A stretch of DNA of 64,000 nucleotides from Aeromicrobium sp. Root236. GTDB taxonomy: Bacteria > Actinomycetota > Actinomycetes > Propionibacteriales > Nocardioidaceae. The DNA lies in the NCBI RefSeq assembly GCF_001428805.1, contig NZ_LMIS01000001.1:868001-932000 (forward strand). The letters are read 5' to 3'. The notes under the pieces were generated by a model that saw nothing but the letters and a program-made list of their open reading frames with translations, was not told the DNA's origin and did not search any database. The first letter of the stretch is position 1. Every line of letters begins with the position of its first letter. Of this stretch, positions 35,080 through 44,240 are shown one piece after another. A program made the position numbers and the translations under genes.

Positions 35080-35598
35080 CTACATGCTGTCGAGTGCCTG
35101 CGCCTCCGCGCCGAGCTCCTGACGCACCACGTCGAACGCCATCTGCGGCGAGTAGCCCTTGCGAGCCAGCATGCCGGTGAGGCGGCGGATCTTGGTGGTG
35201 TCGTCGAAGCGGGACATCGACCGGAGCTTGGTCTGGACCAGCCGGTGTGCCGCCTGGACCTCGGCCTCGGGGTCGATCTCAGCGATGACCTCCTTGGAGA
35301 TCTCGTCGTCGACGCCCTTGCGCCGCAGCTCCATCGCAAGCGCTCGCGACGACAGCCCCTTGCCACGCTGGCGGGCCTGGACCCATGAGCGAGCGAACTC
35401 CTCGTCGTCGATCAGCCCGGCGGTCTCGAACTTGTCGAGCGTCGCCTCGACGACCCCGTCAGGCACCTGCTTCTTGGCAAGTGCCTGAGCGAGGTCGCTT
35501 CGGCTGTGCGCACGTTCGCTGAGCTTGCGCACCACGATCTCCTTGGCGAAGCTCGTGAGCTCCTCCGGAGTCATCTCCTCGACGGGAGTCCGCGGCAT
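35080..35598 (-). CDS. recX: RecA regulatory protein
   Basis: 172 aa, helical, with the RecX three-helix repeats (RKLSERAHSRSDLAQALAKK, FETAGLIDDEEFARSWVQAR, IRRLTGMLARKGYSPQMAF). RecX binds and inhibits RecA filaments. Its ATG overlaps the recA stop (ATGA), so its expression is tied to recA and thus to SOS induction. Confidence 0.92.
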   Translation of the reverse strand: MPRTPVEEMTPEELTSFAKEIVVRKLSERAHSRSDLAQALAKKQVPDGVVEATLDKFETAGLIDDEEFARSWVQARQRGKGLSSRALAMELRRKGVDDEISKEVIAEIDPEAEVQAAHRLVQTKLRSMSRFDDTTKIRRLTGMLARKGYSPQMAFDVVRQELGAEAQALDSM

Positions 35599-36674
35599 CA
35601 GAACTCGATGTCGGTCGGGGGCTCCTCGACGACCTCGAGCGCAGGCTTGTCGGCCTGTGCGCCGATGCCCATGTGCTCGAAGATGCGCTTCTCGAGCTCG
35701 TCGGCCAGGTCGGGGTTGTCCTTGAGGAACTTGCGGGAATTCTCCTTGCCCTGGCCGAGCTGGTCGCCCTCGTAGGTGTACCAGGCTCCGGCCTTGCGGA
35801 CGAGGCCCGCGTCGACGCCGACGTCGATCAGGCTGCCCTCGCGGCTGATGCCGTGGCCGTACATGATGTCGAACTCGGCCTGCTTGAACGGCGGGGCGAG
35901 CTTGTTCTTGACGACCTTGATGCGGGTGCGGTTGCCGACCATGTCGGTGCCGTCCTTGAGCGTCTCGATGCGCCGGACGTCGAGCCGGACCGAGGCGTAG
36001 AACTTGAGCGCCTTGCCGCCGGTCGTGGTCTCGGGCGAGCCGAACATGACGCCGATCTTCTCGCGGAGTTGGTTGATGAAGATCGCTGTCGTGCCCGAGC
36101 CGTTGATCGCACCGGTCATCTTGCGCAGCGCCTGGCTCATGAGGCGAGCCTGCAGACCCACGTGGCTGTCGCCCATCTCGCCGTCGATCTCGGCACGGGG
36201 CACGAGCGCGGCCACCGAGTCGATCACGATGATGTCGAGCGCACCGGAGCGGATCAGCATGTCGGCGATCTCGAGCGCCTGCTCACCGCTGTCGGGCTGC
36301 GAGATCAGGAGCGCGTCGGTGTCGACGCCGAGCCGCTTGGCGTACTCCGGGTCGAGGGCGTGCTCGGCATCGATGAAGGCAGCGACCCCGCCGGCCTTCT
36401 GGGCGTTGGCCACCGCGTGGAGGGCGACCGTCGTCTTGCCCGAGGACTCCGGGCCGTAGATCTCGACGACGCGTCCGCGGGGCAGACCGCCGATGCCGAG
36501 GGCCACGTCCAGCGCGGTCGCTCCGGTGGGGATGACCTCGATCGGTGCGCGGGCCTGGTCACCCAGCCGCATGACGGCACCCTTGCCGTGGGCACGGTCG
36601 ATCTGGGCCATTGCGTTCTCGAGGGACTTGTCCTTGTCCTTCGCGGTGGCGAGGGAACTGTTGGGCTGTGCCAT
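35598..36674 (-). CDS. recA: Recombinase RecA
   Basis: 358 aa. Walker A GPESSGKT at 74-81, DNA-binding loops (residues about 160-215, [20 protein letters not shown]), complete core and C-terminal domain; no intein. Forms filaments on ssDNA for strand exchange and promotes LexA self-cleavage. Start ATG at 36674. An SOS box lies 133-146 bp upstream. Confidence 0.97.
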   Translation of the reverse strand: MAQPNSSLATAKDKDKSLENAMAQIDRAHGKGAVMRLGDQARAPIEVIPTGATALDVALGIGGLPRGRVVEIYGPESSGKTTVALHAVANAQKAGGVAAFIDAEHALDPEYAKRLGVDTDALLISQPDSGEQALEIADMLIRSGALDIIVIDSVAALVPRAEIDGEMGDSHVGLQARLMSQALRKMTGAINGSGTTAIFINQLREKIGVMFGSPETTTGGKALKFYASVRLDVRRIETLKDGTDMVGNRTRIKVVKNKLAPPFKQAEFDIMYGHGISREGSLIDVGVDAGLVRKAGAWYTYEGDQLGQGKENSRKFLKDNPDLADELEKRIFEHMGIGAQADKPALEVVEEPPTDIEF

Positions 36675-36798
36675 GGTGGGCTTCCGTTTCTGCTCGTGGG
36701 CGGCGGGTCATCGACGACGTTAGAAGGACCCTCAGACATATGTGGGCCTCGTCGACCCGTCTGTGGATGTCGTCCTTGGAACGTCCAACCTGTGCACG

Positions 36799-36820
36799 AG
36801 ATTACCCGAACGTCTGTTCG
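36799..36820 (-). promoter_or_regulatory. LexA (SOS) box and probable recA promoter
   Basis: CGAAC-N4-GTTCG at 36807-36820 matches the Gram-positive/actinobacterial LexA site (GAAC-N4-GTTC). On the minus strand it is followed after two bases by TAATCT (36799-36804), a good -10 hexamer, so LexA would cover the promoter. The 173-bp gap between recA and the LacI gene holds no gene. Confidence 0.8.
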
Positions 36821-36847
36821 ATCCACGGCAGCGACACGCCGAGCAAT

Positions 36848-37912
36848 CTATGTGCAGCACTCCACTGGAACGGTCGGCGGAAGCCCTTCGACCGTGCTCT
36901 CGCGGACGATCAGCTCGATCGGCAGGATCTCGGTCTCGACGAGCTGGTCAGCAGCCTCGATGTGCCTCAGCAGCATCTCCGCCATCCCCCGGCCCAGCTC
37001 GACCAGCGGCTGGCGAACCGTCGACAGCGGTGGCTCCGTCGTCTCCGACGCCTTCGTGCCGTCGAAGCCGATCACGCCCACGTCCTCCGGCACCCGTCGG
37101 TCGTGGTCGCGCAGCGTACGCATCGCGCCCATCGCCATCAGGTCGCTCGCCGCGAACACGCCGTCGATGTCAGGGCGCCGCGACAGCAGCTCCTCCATGC
37201 CGGTGCGGCCGCTCAGCTCGCTGAAGCTGCCCTCGACGACGAGCTCCTCGTCGTACGGCAGCCCGGCGTCGCGGAGCGCCGCGGCATAGCCCTCGAGGCG
37301 GTCGCGGCCCGACGCCATGGCGCGGGGGCCGGAGATCGTCGCGATCGTACGTCTGCCGGTCTTGATCAGGTGGTTGACTGCCTGGCGCCCGCCGTCGACG
37401 TTGTCGACGTCGACGAACGATCCGGCCCAGTGCGCCGACCGGCCGCCCAGCACGACCGGGAGCCGGCGTGCGTCGAGGTCGACCGGGAACGCCTCGTCGT
37501 CGTGCAGCGACAGCAGCAGGACACCGTCAACGTGCTGACGGGTGAGGTAGCTGCCGAGTCTCTGCGCCTGGTCGTTGGTGTGGACCAGGGACAGCACGAG
37601 CTGCCGGGACGCGTCGTTGAGCGCCGCCGAGATGCCGCGGACGACGCCGGCGAAGAACGGCTCGCCGAAGATGCGCTCCTCGGACTCGGCGATCACCAGC
37701 GCCACGGTGCCCGTGCGCCGGGTGACCAGCGTGCGTGCCGCCTGGTTGGGGACGTAGCCGAGCTCCTCGACGGCCTTCATCACGACCTCGCGGGTGCGGG
37801 CGCTGACCTGGGGCGATCCGTTGATGACGCGCGAAGCCGTGCCGCGACCCACCCCCGCCCGGGCCGCGACCTGCTCGAGGGTCGGCTGTCCCCCCTCGCT
37901 GTCGAGGCTCAT
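36848..37912 (-). CDS. LacI family repressor, CebR-like
   Basis: 354 aa from the ATG at 37912, which overlaps the beta-glucosidase stop (ATGA). N-terminal LacI HTH ([20 protein letters not shown]) and hinge ([10 protein letters not shown]), then a ribose-binding-fold sugar domain. Last gene of the sugar operon. The two operator boxes before the first gene are of the CebR/CelR type (cello-oligosaccharide repressors of Streptomyces and Thermobifida), so this protein likely represses its own operon and is released by cellobiose or similar. Confidence 0.85.
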   Translation of the reverse strand: MSLDSEGGQPTLEQVAARAGVGRGTASRVINGSPQVSARTREVVMKAVEELGYVPNQAARTLVTRRTGTVALVIAESEERIFGEPFFAGVVRGISAALNDASRQLVLSLVHTNDQAQRLGSYLTRQHVDGVLLLSLHDDEAFPVDLDARRLPVVLGGRSAHWAGSFVDVDNVDGGRQAVNHLIKTGRRTIATISGPRAMASGRDRLEGYAAALRDAGLPYDEELVVEGSFSELSGRTGMEELLSRRPDIDGVFAASDLMAMGAMRTLRDHDRRVPEDVGVIGFDGTKASETTEPPLSTVRQPLVELGRGMAEMLLRHIEAADQLVETEILPIELIVRESTVEGLPPTVPVECCT

Positions 37913-39270
37913 GTCGCCATTGTCGCTGTTCTGTGGCGCTTGATCAGGTCGGCGTACCAATGCGCGCTGTCTTTCGGCGTACGTTTCTGCGTCTCGTAGT
38001 CGACGTGCACGATCCCGAACCGCTTGGCGTAGCCCTCGGACCACTCGTAGTTGTCGAGGAGCGACCATGCGAAATAGCCGCGGATGTCCACCCCCTGCGC
38101 ACGCAGCGTCGCCAGCGACGCCAGGTGCGACTCCAGGAACTCGATGCGGTTGTCGTCGTGCACCACGCCGTCGACCGCGACGTCGTCGAACGCCGCGCCG
38201 TTCTCGGTGAGGTAGATCGGCATCGCCGGGTAGTCGCGCTGCACCTGGCTGAGGATGTCGACCAGTCCTTGGGGGTCGATGTCCCAGCCGGTGTCGGTGG
38301 TCTCGAGACCGTTGTTGAGGTGGAACCGCACGTCCGAGCTGCCGGGCCACAGGCCCGCGCCGACGACGTGCCGTGTGTAGTAGTTGACGCCCAGGAAGTC
38401 GAGCGGTTGCGCGATGAGCTCCGTGTCGCCGTCGAGGATGAACGCGGCATCGGTGACCGCCGACAGGTCGTGCAGCACGTCCTTGGGGTAGCTGCCCTTG
38501 AGCAGCGGATCCAGGAACCAGCGGTTCATCAGCCCGTCGATGCGGCGTACGGCGTCGTCGTGGCGACCCGAGTCGTCGAGCGGGGTGACCGGGTAGAGGT
38601 TGACCGTGCACCCGACCTCCGCGTCCGGCACGATCTCGCGCAGGCGCTGCACGGCGAGTCCGTGCCCGAGCATCAGGTGGTGCGAGGCCGCGACCGCGTC
38701 GGCCGGGTTCGTACGGCCGGGGGCGTGGATCCCGCTGGCGTAGCCGAGGAACGCCGCGCACCACGGCTCGTTGAGCGTGATCCAGTGCTTGACCCGGTCA
38801 CCGAGGGCCTCGGCGATGATCGCCGTGTAGTCGGCGAACCGCTCGGCGGTCTCGCGTAGGGGCCAGCCGCCCGCCTGCTCCAGCGCCTCGGGCAGGTCCC
38901 AGTGGTAGAGCGTTGTCCAGGGCGTGATGCCCTTGGCCAGCAGCCCGTCGACCAGCCGGTCGTAGAACGCGATGCCGGGCGCGTTGCCCGTGCCGGTGCC
39001 GTCCGGCTGGACCCGCGGCCACGCCACCGAGAACCGGTACGCGTTGAGGCCGAGGTCCGACATCAGCTCGATGTCCTCGGAGTAGCGGTGGTAGTGGTCG
39101 ACCGCCACCACGCCGGTGTCGCCCTTGTCGACGCGTCCGGGCGTCGCCGCGAACGTGTCCCAGATGGACGGCGTACGGCCGTCCTCGTCGACGGCGCCCT
39201 CGATCTGGTAGGACGACGTCGCCGCGCCCCAGAGGAAGTCGGCGGGGAATGCCGAGAGGTCGAGAGTCAT
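37909..39270 (-). CDS. GH1 beta-glucosidase
   Basis: 453 aa, usual GH1 length. N-terminal [14 protein letters not shown], acid/base Glu168 in TLNEP and nucleophile Glu356 in LTENG. No signal peptide, so cytoplasmic: it would split imported cellobiose or other beta-glucosides to glucose (BglC role). The ATG overlaps the permease stop, and its stop overlaps the LacI start. Confidence 0.92.
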   Translation of the reverse strand: MTLDLSAFPADFLWGAATSSYQIEGAVDEDGRTPSIWDTFAATPGRVDKGDTGVVAVDHYHRYSEDIELMSDLGLNAYRFSVAWPRVQPDGTGTGNAPGIAFYDRLVDGLLAKGITPWTTLYHWDLPEALEQAGGWPLRETAERFADYTAIIAEALGDRVKHWITLNEPWCAAFLGYASGIHAPGRTNPADAVAASHHLMLGHGLAVQRLREIVPDAEVGCTVNLYPVTPLDDSGRHDDAVRRIDGLMNRWFLDPLLKGSYPKDVLHDLSAVTDAAFILDGDTELIAQPLDFLGVNYYTRHVVGAGLWPGSSDVRFHLNNGLETTDTGWDIDPQGLVDILSQVQRDYPAMPIYLTENGAAFDDVAVDGVVHDDNRIEFLESHLASLATLRAQGVDIRGYFAWSLLDNYEWSEGYAKRFGIVHVDYETQKRTPKDSAHWYADLIKRHRTATMAT

Positions 39271-40088
39271 GCCTTGAGTCCACCTTCCATGATGCCGCCG
39301 ATGATCTGGCGACCGAACACGATGAAGACCACGACCAGCGGCAGGGTGCCCACGAGGGTGCCCGCCATGATCAGGGATTGGTCGGAGTAGTAGCCGCTCG
39401 AGAGGCGCGAGAGCGCCACCTGCACCGTGGGGTGCTCGGCGTCGAGCGTGAGGAAAGGCCACAGGAAGTCGTTCCAGCGCTCCATGAACGTCAGGAGAGC
39501 GAGCACGGCAGCCGCTGGCCTGAGGGCCGGGAACACGATGCTGAAGAAGATGCGGAACGTCGACGCACCGTCGACGCGGGCCGCCTCGATCATCTCGTCG
39601 GGAATCGCCTGCTCGGCGAACTGGCGCATCATGAACACGCCGAACCCGGCGACCACGAACGGCAGCGTCACCGACTCGAGGCCGCCGCTCAGACCCAGCT
39701 TCGTCATCAGCATGTAGAGCGGGATGAGGCCCAGCTGGACCGGCACCATCATCGTGCCGATGACGAACAGGAGCATCGCGTTGCGCCCACGGAACTTGAG
39801 CTTGGCGAACGCGAAGCCGGCCAGCGACGAGGTGAGGACGACGCACACGGTGGCGACCGACGCCACGATCAGGCTGTTGAGCAGCGCCTGGCCGAACAGC
39901 ACGTCGGGGTTGTCGAAGACCCGGTCGACGTTGGACGACAGCTTGCCTCCGACCCAGAACGGCGGCGGCAGCGAGACGATCTCGTTGTTGGTCCGTGAGG
40001 CCATGACGAGCATGAAGTAGATCGGGCCGGCCGAGAAGATCAACGTCGCGATCAGGCCGATGTAAAGCAGCGGGTTCTTGGTCTTCAT
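39267..40088 (-). CDS. Carbohydrate ABC permease, MalG/CebG-type
   Basis: 273 aa with six transmembrane helices. The CUT1 inner-membrane permease coupling loop is [18 protein letters not shown]. Pairs with the MalF-type permease directly upstream (1-bp gap). No ATPase is encoded in the operon; in Actinobacteria a shared MsiK-type ATPase elsewhere normally serves such systems. Confidence 0.88.
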   Translation of the reverse strand: MKTKNPLLYIGLIATLIFSAGPIYFMLVMASRTNNEIVSLPPPFWVGGKLSSNVDRVFDNPDVLFGQALLNSLIVASVATVCVVLTSSLAGFAFAKLKFRGRNAMLLFVIGTMMVPVQLGLIPLYMLMTKLGLSGGLESVTLPFVVAGFGVFMMRQFAEQAIPDEMIEAARVDGASTFRIFFSIVFPALRPAAAVLALLTFMERWNDFLWPFLTLDAEHPTVQVALSRLSSGYYSDQSLIMAGTLVGTLPLVVVFIVFGRQIIGGIMEGGLKA

Positions 40089-40089
40089 C

Positions 40090-41001
40090 TCACTCCACCG
40101 ACTTGATGCGACGCAGGAGCGCCACGTTGATCACCGCGAAGACCGCGATGATGAGGAACAGGACCCACGCGACCGTGGAGGCGTACCCGAAGCGTTGTCC
40201 CGTGAAGGCCTGCTGCACGAGGTACATCGCGACGGTCTGGTACTGACCGCTGTTGCCGCCCGAGATCGCGTTGACACCCGAGCCGAACAGCAGCGGCTCG
40301 GTGAACAGCTGGATGCCGCCGATCGTGGCGACGATCGAGACGAAGATGATGGTGGGCCGCAGCATCGGCACCGTGATGGACCAGAACTGGCGCCATGCCG
40401 ACGCACCGTCGATGCGCGCCGCTTCGTAGAGCTCCTTGGGCACGGACTGCAGCGACGCGAGCAGGATCAGCGCGTTGTAGCCGGTCCAGCGCCAGTCGAC
40501 CATGACCGAGATCGCGAGCCAGGACGACCAACGGTGGCCCTGCCAGTCGATCGGGTTCACGCCCAGGTGGCCGAGTCCCCAGTTCACGATGCCGTAGTCC
40601 CTGGAGAAGATCAGGCCGAAGATGATGCCGACCGCAGCCACGGAGGTCACGTTGGGGAGGAGCACGCCCATCCGCCAGAACGTCCGGGCCCGCAGCTTGG
40701 CGTTGAGGACCTGGGCCAGGACGGTGGCCAGGATCAGCTGGGGAATCGTCGCGAGCAGGAAGATCCCGACGGTGTTGGTCAACGCCCGCCAGAAGTCCGA
40801 GTCGTGGAAGAGCTCGCGGTAGTTGGCGAATCCGACGTACCCCTGATCACCGGCCAGCAGGCTCCAGTCGTGCAGGGAGACCCAGGCGGTGTAGATCAGC
40901 GGGAAGAGTCCGAAGATCGCGAAGATGATGAAGAACGGTGACACGAATGCGTACGGGGCGACGCGGGCCTCGGTCTTGGCGAACCGATCGCGGATCCTCA
41001 A
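40090..41001 (-). CDS. Carbohydrate ABC permease, MalF/CebF-type
   Basis: 303 aa with a TTG start at 41001 supported by CAGGAGAG just upstream. Six transmembrane helices; EAA-type loop SVPKELYEAARIDGASAWRQ. Second gene of the operon, separated from the binding-protein gene by two tandem hairpins. Confidence 0.88.
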   Translation of the reverse strand: MRIRDRFAKTEARVAPYAFVSPFFIIFAIFGLFPLIYTAWVSLHDWSLLAGDQGYVGFANYRELFHDSDFWRALTNTVGIFLLATIPQLILATVLAQVLNAKLRARTFWRMGVLLPNVTSVAAVGIIFGLIFSRDYGIVNWGLGHLGVNPIDWQGHRWSSWLAISVMVDWRWTGYNALILLASLQSVPKELYEAARIDGASAWRQFWSITVPMLRPTIIFVSIVATIGGIQLFTEPLLFGSGVNAISGGNSGQYQTVAMYLVQQAFTGQRFGYASTVAWVLFLIIAVFAVINVALLRRIKSVE

Positions 41002-41020
41002 GTGAGCTCTCCTGGTGGGT

Positions 41021-41060
41021 CCGGTGCCTGCGCCCGCTGGAGGACAGGCGCAGGCACCGG
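41021..41060 (-). terminator. Perfect 14-bp intercistronic hairpin
   Basis: CCGGTGCCTGCGCC / GGCGCAGGCACCGG with a 12-nt loop, in the 127-bp gap between the sugar-binding protein and the first permease. It lies second in the transcript after the hairpin at 41093-41121. Likely reduces read-through to the permeases or shields the upstream message from 3' exonucleases. Confidence 0.65.
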
Positions 41061-41092
41061 AGACTTGGGTCGAACGGGTTGGTCGGGCTCAG

Positions 41093-41121
41093 CCGGCGCC
41101 TCGCTGCGGGCGAGGCGCCGG
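41093..41121 (-). terminator. Perfect 12-bp hairpin after the binding-protein gene
   Basis: CCGGCGCCTCGC / GCGAGGCGCCGG with a 5-nt loop starts 7 bp after the binding-protein stop codon. GC-rich stem with no U-tract. Works with the second hairpin as a likely mRNA stabiliser or attenuator. Confidence 0.65.
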
Positions 41122-41128
41122 CCGGAGC

Positions 41129-42427
41129 CTACTTGGCGGCCTTCTCTGCGGCCTTCACAGCCGCGGGCCAACCCTTCGACTCGGAGCGATCGCCGCTCTC
41201 CACACTGCGGAGGACGTTCTCGAACGCGTCACGCACGGGCACGTTCTTGGCGCCGAGGTAGACCGGCTTCAGGTTCTTCGCGCCGGCCACGAACAGCTGA
41301 CCGATCGGCGCGTTGTTGAAGTACGGGTTCTTGGCGTCCTTGAGCTCCGGCGTGTCGTAGAGGGCAGGCAGGGACGGCAGTCGACCCTCGCTCTTGAAGG
41401 CACCCATCTGGCCCTCTTCACTCGCCAGGAACTTGATCAGCTCGAGGGCTTCCTTCTGGTGCTTGCTGGACTTCGGCACTGCGAGCCACGAACCGCCCCA
41501 GTTGCCGCCGCCGCCGGGCACCGTCGCGATGTCCCACTTGCCGGTGAAGCTGTCGCCGGCCTGACCCTTGATGTAGCCGGTCATCCACGCCGGGCACGCG
41601 ATCGTCGCGAACGAGCCGTTCTTGAAGCCGGCGTTCCACTCCTTGGTGAAGGCCTGGACCTTGGCCGTCAGGTTGGCCTCGATCATCTTGTTGGCGAGGT
41701 TCCACGCGTTCTTGACCGCGGGGTTGGAGTCGACGACCAGCTTGTTGTCGCGGTCGAAGTACGTCTCGTCGCCACCCTGCATCAGGATCGAGTTGTAGAC
41801 GTTGGTCGCCGCGTCGATGAAGTGGATCTTGTCGTTCTTGATGCCGGTGTTGAACTTCTCGCCGGTCGCGATGAAGTCGTCCCACGTCGGCCACAGCTTG
41901 GCGACCTCTTCGCGGTCGGTCGGCAGGCCGGCCTTCTTGAACAGGTCGCGGCGGTAGCACATGGCGAGTCCGCCGACGTCCGTGCCGAGCCCGATCGTCG
42001 TCTTGCCATCAGCGCTCGTCGTCGCGTTGGCGACGTAGGGCAGGTAGGCGTCCTTGAGCTTGTCGTAGCCGTGGTCCTGGAGGTTGACGAACTTGTCGGC
42101 GGCCTGCAGGAAGTTGACCGTCTGGCCCTCCTCGATCGCGACGACATCGCCGGCGGCCGCGTTGGCGGCGATCTGCTGGCTCAGCTTGGTGTTGTACTTG
42201 CCGAGGTCGCCTTCGGCGGTCTCCACGATCTTGACGCCCGGGTGGTCCGCCTCGAACTTCTTGTAGAGGTCCTTGTAGCCGAACTGACCGAACAGGTTGA
42301 CCCGCAGGGTCACGTCCTTCCCGCCCGAGCCTTCGCTGTCGGATCCGGATCCTCCGCAGCCGGCGGCGAGCACGCCCACCACGAGGGCTGAGGCCGCGGC
42401 GGCGGCGATGCGCTGTGTGCGATTCAC
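41129..42427 (-). CDS. Sugar ABC transporter substrate-binding lipoprotein
   Basis: 432 aa with a GTG start and GGAGGAAGG SD. Lipobox LAAGC (Cys24) anchors it outside the membrane. The mature part is a solute-binding family 1 protein (LFGQFGYKDLYKKFEADHPG ... WDIATVPGGGGNWGGSWLAV). First gene of the operon, placed directly behind a promoter with two CebR-type boxes; likely CebE-like and binds cello-oligosaccharides. Ligand not proven. Confidence 0.87.
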   Translation of the reverse strand: MNRTQRIAAAAASALVVGVLAAGCGGSGSDSEGSGGKDVTLRVNLFGQFGYKDLYKKFEADHPGVKIVETAEGDLGKYNTKLSQQIAANAAAGDVVAIEEGQTVNFLQAADKFVNLQDHGYDKLKDAYLPYVANATTSADGKTTIGLGTDVGGLAMCYRRDLFKKAGLPTDREEVAKLWPTWDDFIATGEKFNTGIKNDKIHFIDAATNVYNSILMQGGDETYFDRDNKLVVDSNPAVKNAWNLANKMIEANLTAKVQAFTKEWNAGFKNGSFATIACPAWMTGYIKGQAGDSFTGKWDIATVPGGGGNWGGSWLAVPKSSKHQKEALELIKFLASEEGQMGAFKSEGRLPSLPALYDTPELKDAKNPYFNNAPIGQLFVAGAKNLKPVYLGAKNVPVRDAFENVLRSVESGDRSESKGWPAAVKAAEKAAK

Positions 42428-42453
42428 GTCGTACCTTCCTCCGGCTCCCTCGA

Positions 42454-42467
42454 TGGGAGCGCTTCCA
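42454..42467. promoter_or_regulatory. CebR-type operator, box 1
   Basis: TGGGAGCGCTTCCA, one mismatch from the perfect palindrome TGGGAGCGCTCCCA used by CebR/CelR. It lies just downstream of the -10 hexamer, between promoter and start codon. Confidence 0.8.
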
Positions 42468-42471
42468 TGGG

Positions 42472-42501
42472 AGTATGAGGTAGGTCACAGGCGGAAGTCA
42501 A
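42472..42501 (-). promoter_or_regulatory. Sigma-70-type promoter of the sugar operon
   Basis: On the minus strand, TTGACT (42496-42501) and CATACT (42472-42477) with an 18-bp spacer. It is flanked by the two 14-bp operator boxes, so repressor bound at both would block RNA polymerase. Confidence 0.7.
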
Positions 42502-42509
42502 TGGATTTT

Positions 42510-42523
42510 TGGGAGCGTTCCCA
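42510..42523. promoter_or_regulatory. CebR-type operator, box 2
   Basis: TGGGAGCGTTCCCA, one mismatch from the consensus, located upstream of the -35 hexamer. The two boxes are 56 bp apart start to start. Confidence 0.8.
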
Positions 42524-42567
42524 AATTTGTTGTCCGAAATGACAAAAGGGGCGGCGAACCGCCTGGA

Positions 42568-42762
42568 TCAGCGCTCGGAGGCAGGGAGCTGCAGGTTCGC
42601 GTGCACCGCGCGCCACACGGTCTTGGGGCTCTCACCCTCGTCGAGCGCCTGCATCGCGGTGCGTCCGTCGAGCTCGCGCATCACGTGGTTGTCCGCCCAC
42701 ACCCGGGCATAGCCGTGACCGAACTGCTGCTCCATGCGGAGCCAGAACTCGCTGTGCTTCAA
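42568..42762 (-). CDS. DUF3046 protein
   Basis: 64 aa with a TTG start (42762) three bases after the clgR-like stop codon. Sequence MKHSEFWLRMEQQFG ... RVWADNHVMRELDGRTA is characteristic of DUF3046, a small actinobacterial family normally encoded next to recA. Function unknown. Here the sugar operon separates it from recA. Confidence 0.85.
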   Translation of the reverse strand: MKHSEFWLRMEQQFGHGYARVWADNHVMRELDGRTAMQALDEGESPKTVWRAVHANLQLPASER

Positions 42763-42765
42763 CGG

Positions 42766-43068
42766 TCAGGCGGCCGAGGCCGAGACGTCACCGGGCGCGA
42801 TCGACGAGATGCTCGCGATCTGGGCCTCGGCGGCCTCCTCGACCTCGAGGAGCGAGCTGACGTCGAGCAGCACCTTGGACAGCGGCACCTCGAGCGCCGC
42901 GGCAAGGGCCGCGAGCAGCTCGGAGCTGGCTTCCTTCTGGCCGCGCTCGACCTCGGAGATGTAACCCAGGCTGACCCTGGCCTTGCCCGAGACGTCACGC
43001 AGCGTGAGGCCTTGGGACATGCGGCGCGCGCGGAGCACCTCGCCGACGAGCTGACGCATCGCGGTCAT
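42766..43068 (-). CDS. clgR: XRE-family regulator, ClgR-like
   Basis: 100 aa from the ATG at 43068, preceded by GGAGGGAC. Short Cro/CI helix-turn-helix ([20 protein letters not shown]) and Glu/Ala-rich C-terminus ([16 protein letters not shown]) as in ClgR, the activator of clp protease and chaperone genes in Actinobacteria. The pgsA-cinA-clgR-DUF3046-recA context supports the name. No ClgR target box (GTTCGC-type) was noticed nearby. Confidence 0.8.
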   Translation of the reverse strand: MTAMRQLVGEVLRARRMSQGLTLRDVSGKARVSLGYISEVERGQKEASSELLAALAAALEVPLSKVLLDVSSLLEVEEAAEAQIASISSIAPGDVSASAA

Positions 43069-43101
43069 CGGGTCCCTCCGTCCTGGCATGCCATATGTGC
43101 T

Positions 43102-43590
43102 TCAACCCCGATCGGATCGGGATTCTTCCCCCAGCCTAGCGACCAGCCATGACAACAGCGTATCGACCGTGTCTCGTCGGATCGTGTCGCGGTCCCCCGC
43201 GAGCGCGAGCTGCCTCGTCAGGGTCCCGGTGGGGCCGGCGATGCCGACGTGCACGGTCCCTGCCGGGTGTCCCTCTGACGGCCCCGGGCCGGCGACACCG
43301 GTGGTCGAGATCCCGTACGTCGCTCCGAGGCGATCGCGGGCACCCTCAGCCATCTGGTGCGCGACGTCGGACGTCACGGTGCCGTGCTCGGCGATCAGGC
43401 CCGCATCGACGCCGAGGAGCTCGGTCTTGAGCCCCGGTGCGTACGCGACGATGCCACCCCGCACGACGTCCGAGGCGCCGCTGACGCTGACCAACGTCGC
43501 GCAGAGCAGGCCGCCCGTGAGCGACTCGGCCGTCGCGACCGTCGCGTTCGCCGACCTCAAGGCGTCGACGACGTCGGCCGCCAGTGTCAC
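43102..43590 (-). CDS. CinA C-terminal-type nicotinamide-nucleotide amidohydrolase
   Basis: 162 aa with a GTG start overlapping the pgsA stop (GTGA). Stand-alone CinA-CTD domain (TVATAESLTGGLLCATL, GISTTGVAGP) equivalent to PncC, which deamidates NMN in pyridine nucleotide salvage. The N-terminal MoaB-like domain of full CinA is absent, as is common in this actinobacterial locus. Confidence 0.88.
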   Translation of the reverse strand: MTLAADVVDALRSANATVATAESLTGGLLCATLVSVSGASDVVRGGIVAYAPGLKTELLGVDAGLIAEHGTVTSDVAHQMAEGARDRLGATYGISTTGVAGPGPSEGHPAGTVHVGIAGPTGTLTRQLALAGDRDTIRRDTVDTLLSWLVARLGEESRSDRG

Positions 43591-44210
43591 TGTCCCGCCG
43601 CGGCCTTGGACTCGCGGCGCAGGGTCTTGGCGTCGCGTACGTACTGGACCGCCGTGCTCAGCGTGATCGCGAGCGCCGCTGCCATGACGACGTTGGTCAC
43701 CCAGATCATGATGTCGCTCGGGGTGTCCTTCCAGTCGCTCGGCGCGTTGTTCCAGAGGTCGAACGGCAACAGGTAGCCGCCGATCGCCGCGGCCTGCAGG
43801 ACGGTCTTGATCTTGCCGCCCTGTCCGGCCGGCATGACGCCGTGCTTCTTGACGACGAAACGCATCAGCGTGATGCCCCACTCGCGCACCAGGATGATGA
43901 TCGCGACGGGCCAGAAGATCGGGTGGATGATCGAGATGCCCACGAATGCCATGCCGGTCAGCGCCTTGTCGGCGATGGGGTCGGCGAGCTTGCCGAAGTT
44001 GGTGATGAGGTTGTGCTTGCGGGCCAGGTCGCCGTCGATCTTGTCGGTGACCATCAGCAGGCCGAACGTGACCCACGCGGCGATGCGGTAGTCGACCGAC
44101 TCCCCGCCGTCCTTGAGCAACAGCCAGCCGAAGACCGGGACGCCGAGGATGCGCAGCACCGTCAGGGCGTTCGCGATGTTCAGGTTGCTCGGCTCTTGTG
44201 CCGCGGCCAT
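43587..44210 (-). CDS. pgsA: CDP-diacylglycerol-glycerol-3-phosphate 3-phosphatidyltransferase
   Basis: 207 aa membrane enzyme with four or more helices. The CDP-alcohol phosphotransferase motif is complete: D56, D59-G60, A63-R64, G73, D77, D81 (D-x2-DG-x2-AR-x8-G-x3-D-x3-D). Makes phosphatidylglycerophosphate for anionic phospholipids. Start after GAGGGA; end overlaps the cinA-type gene. Confidence 0.92.
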   Translation of the reverse strand: MAAAQEPSNLNIANALTVLRILGVPVFGWLLLKDGGESVDYRIAAWVTFGLLMVTDKIDGDLARKHNLITNFGKLADPIADKALTGMAFVGISIIHPIFWPVAIIILVREWGITLMRFVVKKHGVMPAGQGGKIKTVLQAAAIGGYLLPFDLWNNAPSDWKDTPSDIMIWVTNVVMAAALAITLSTAVQYVRDAKTLRRESKAAAGQ

Positions 44211-44240
44211 GAGTCCCTCTCGGTGGCTTGAACCAACGCC

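Noticed and set aside
43107-43121. Palindrome CCCGATC-G-GATCGGG
   Set aside because: It lies inside the last codons of the cinA-type gene, where Arg/Ser/Asp codons produce it. It is about 40 bp before clgR, so an operator role is possible but not supported.
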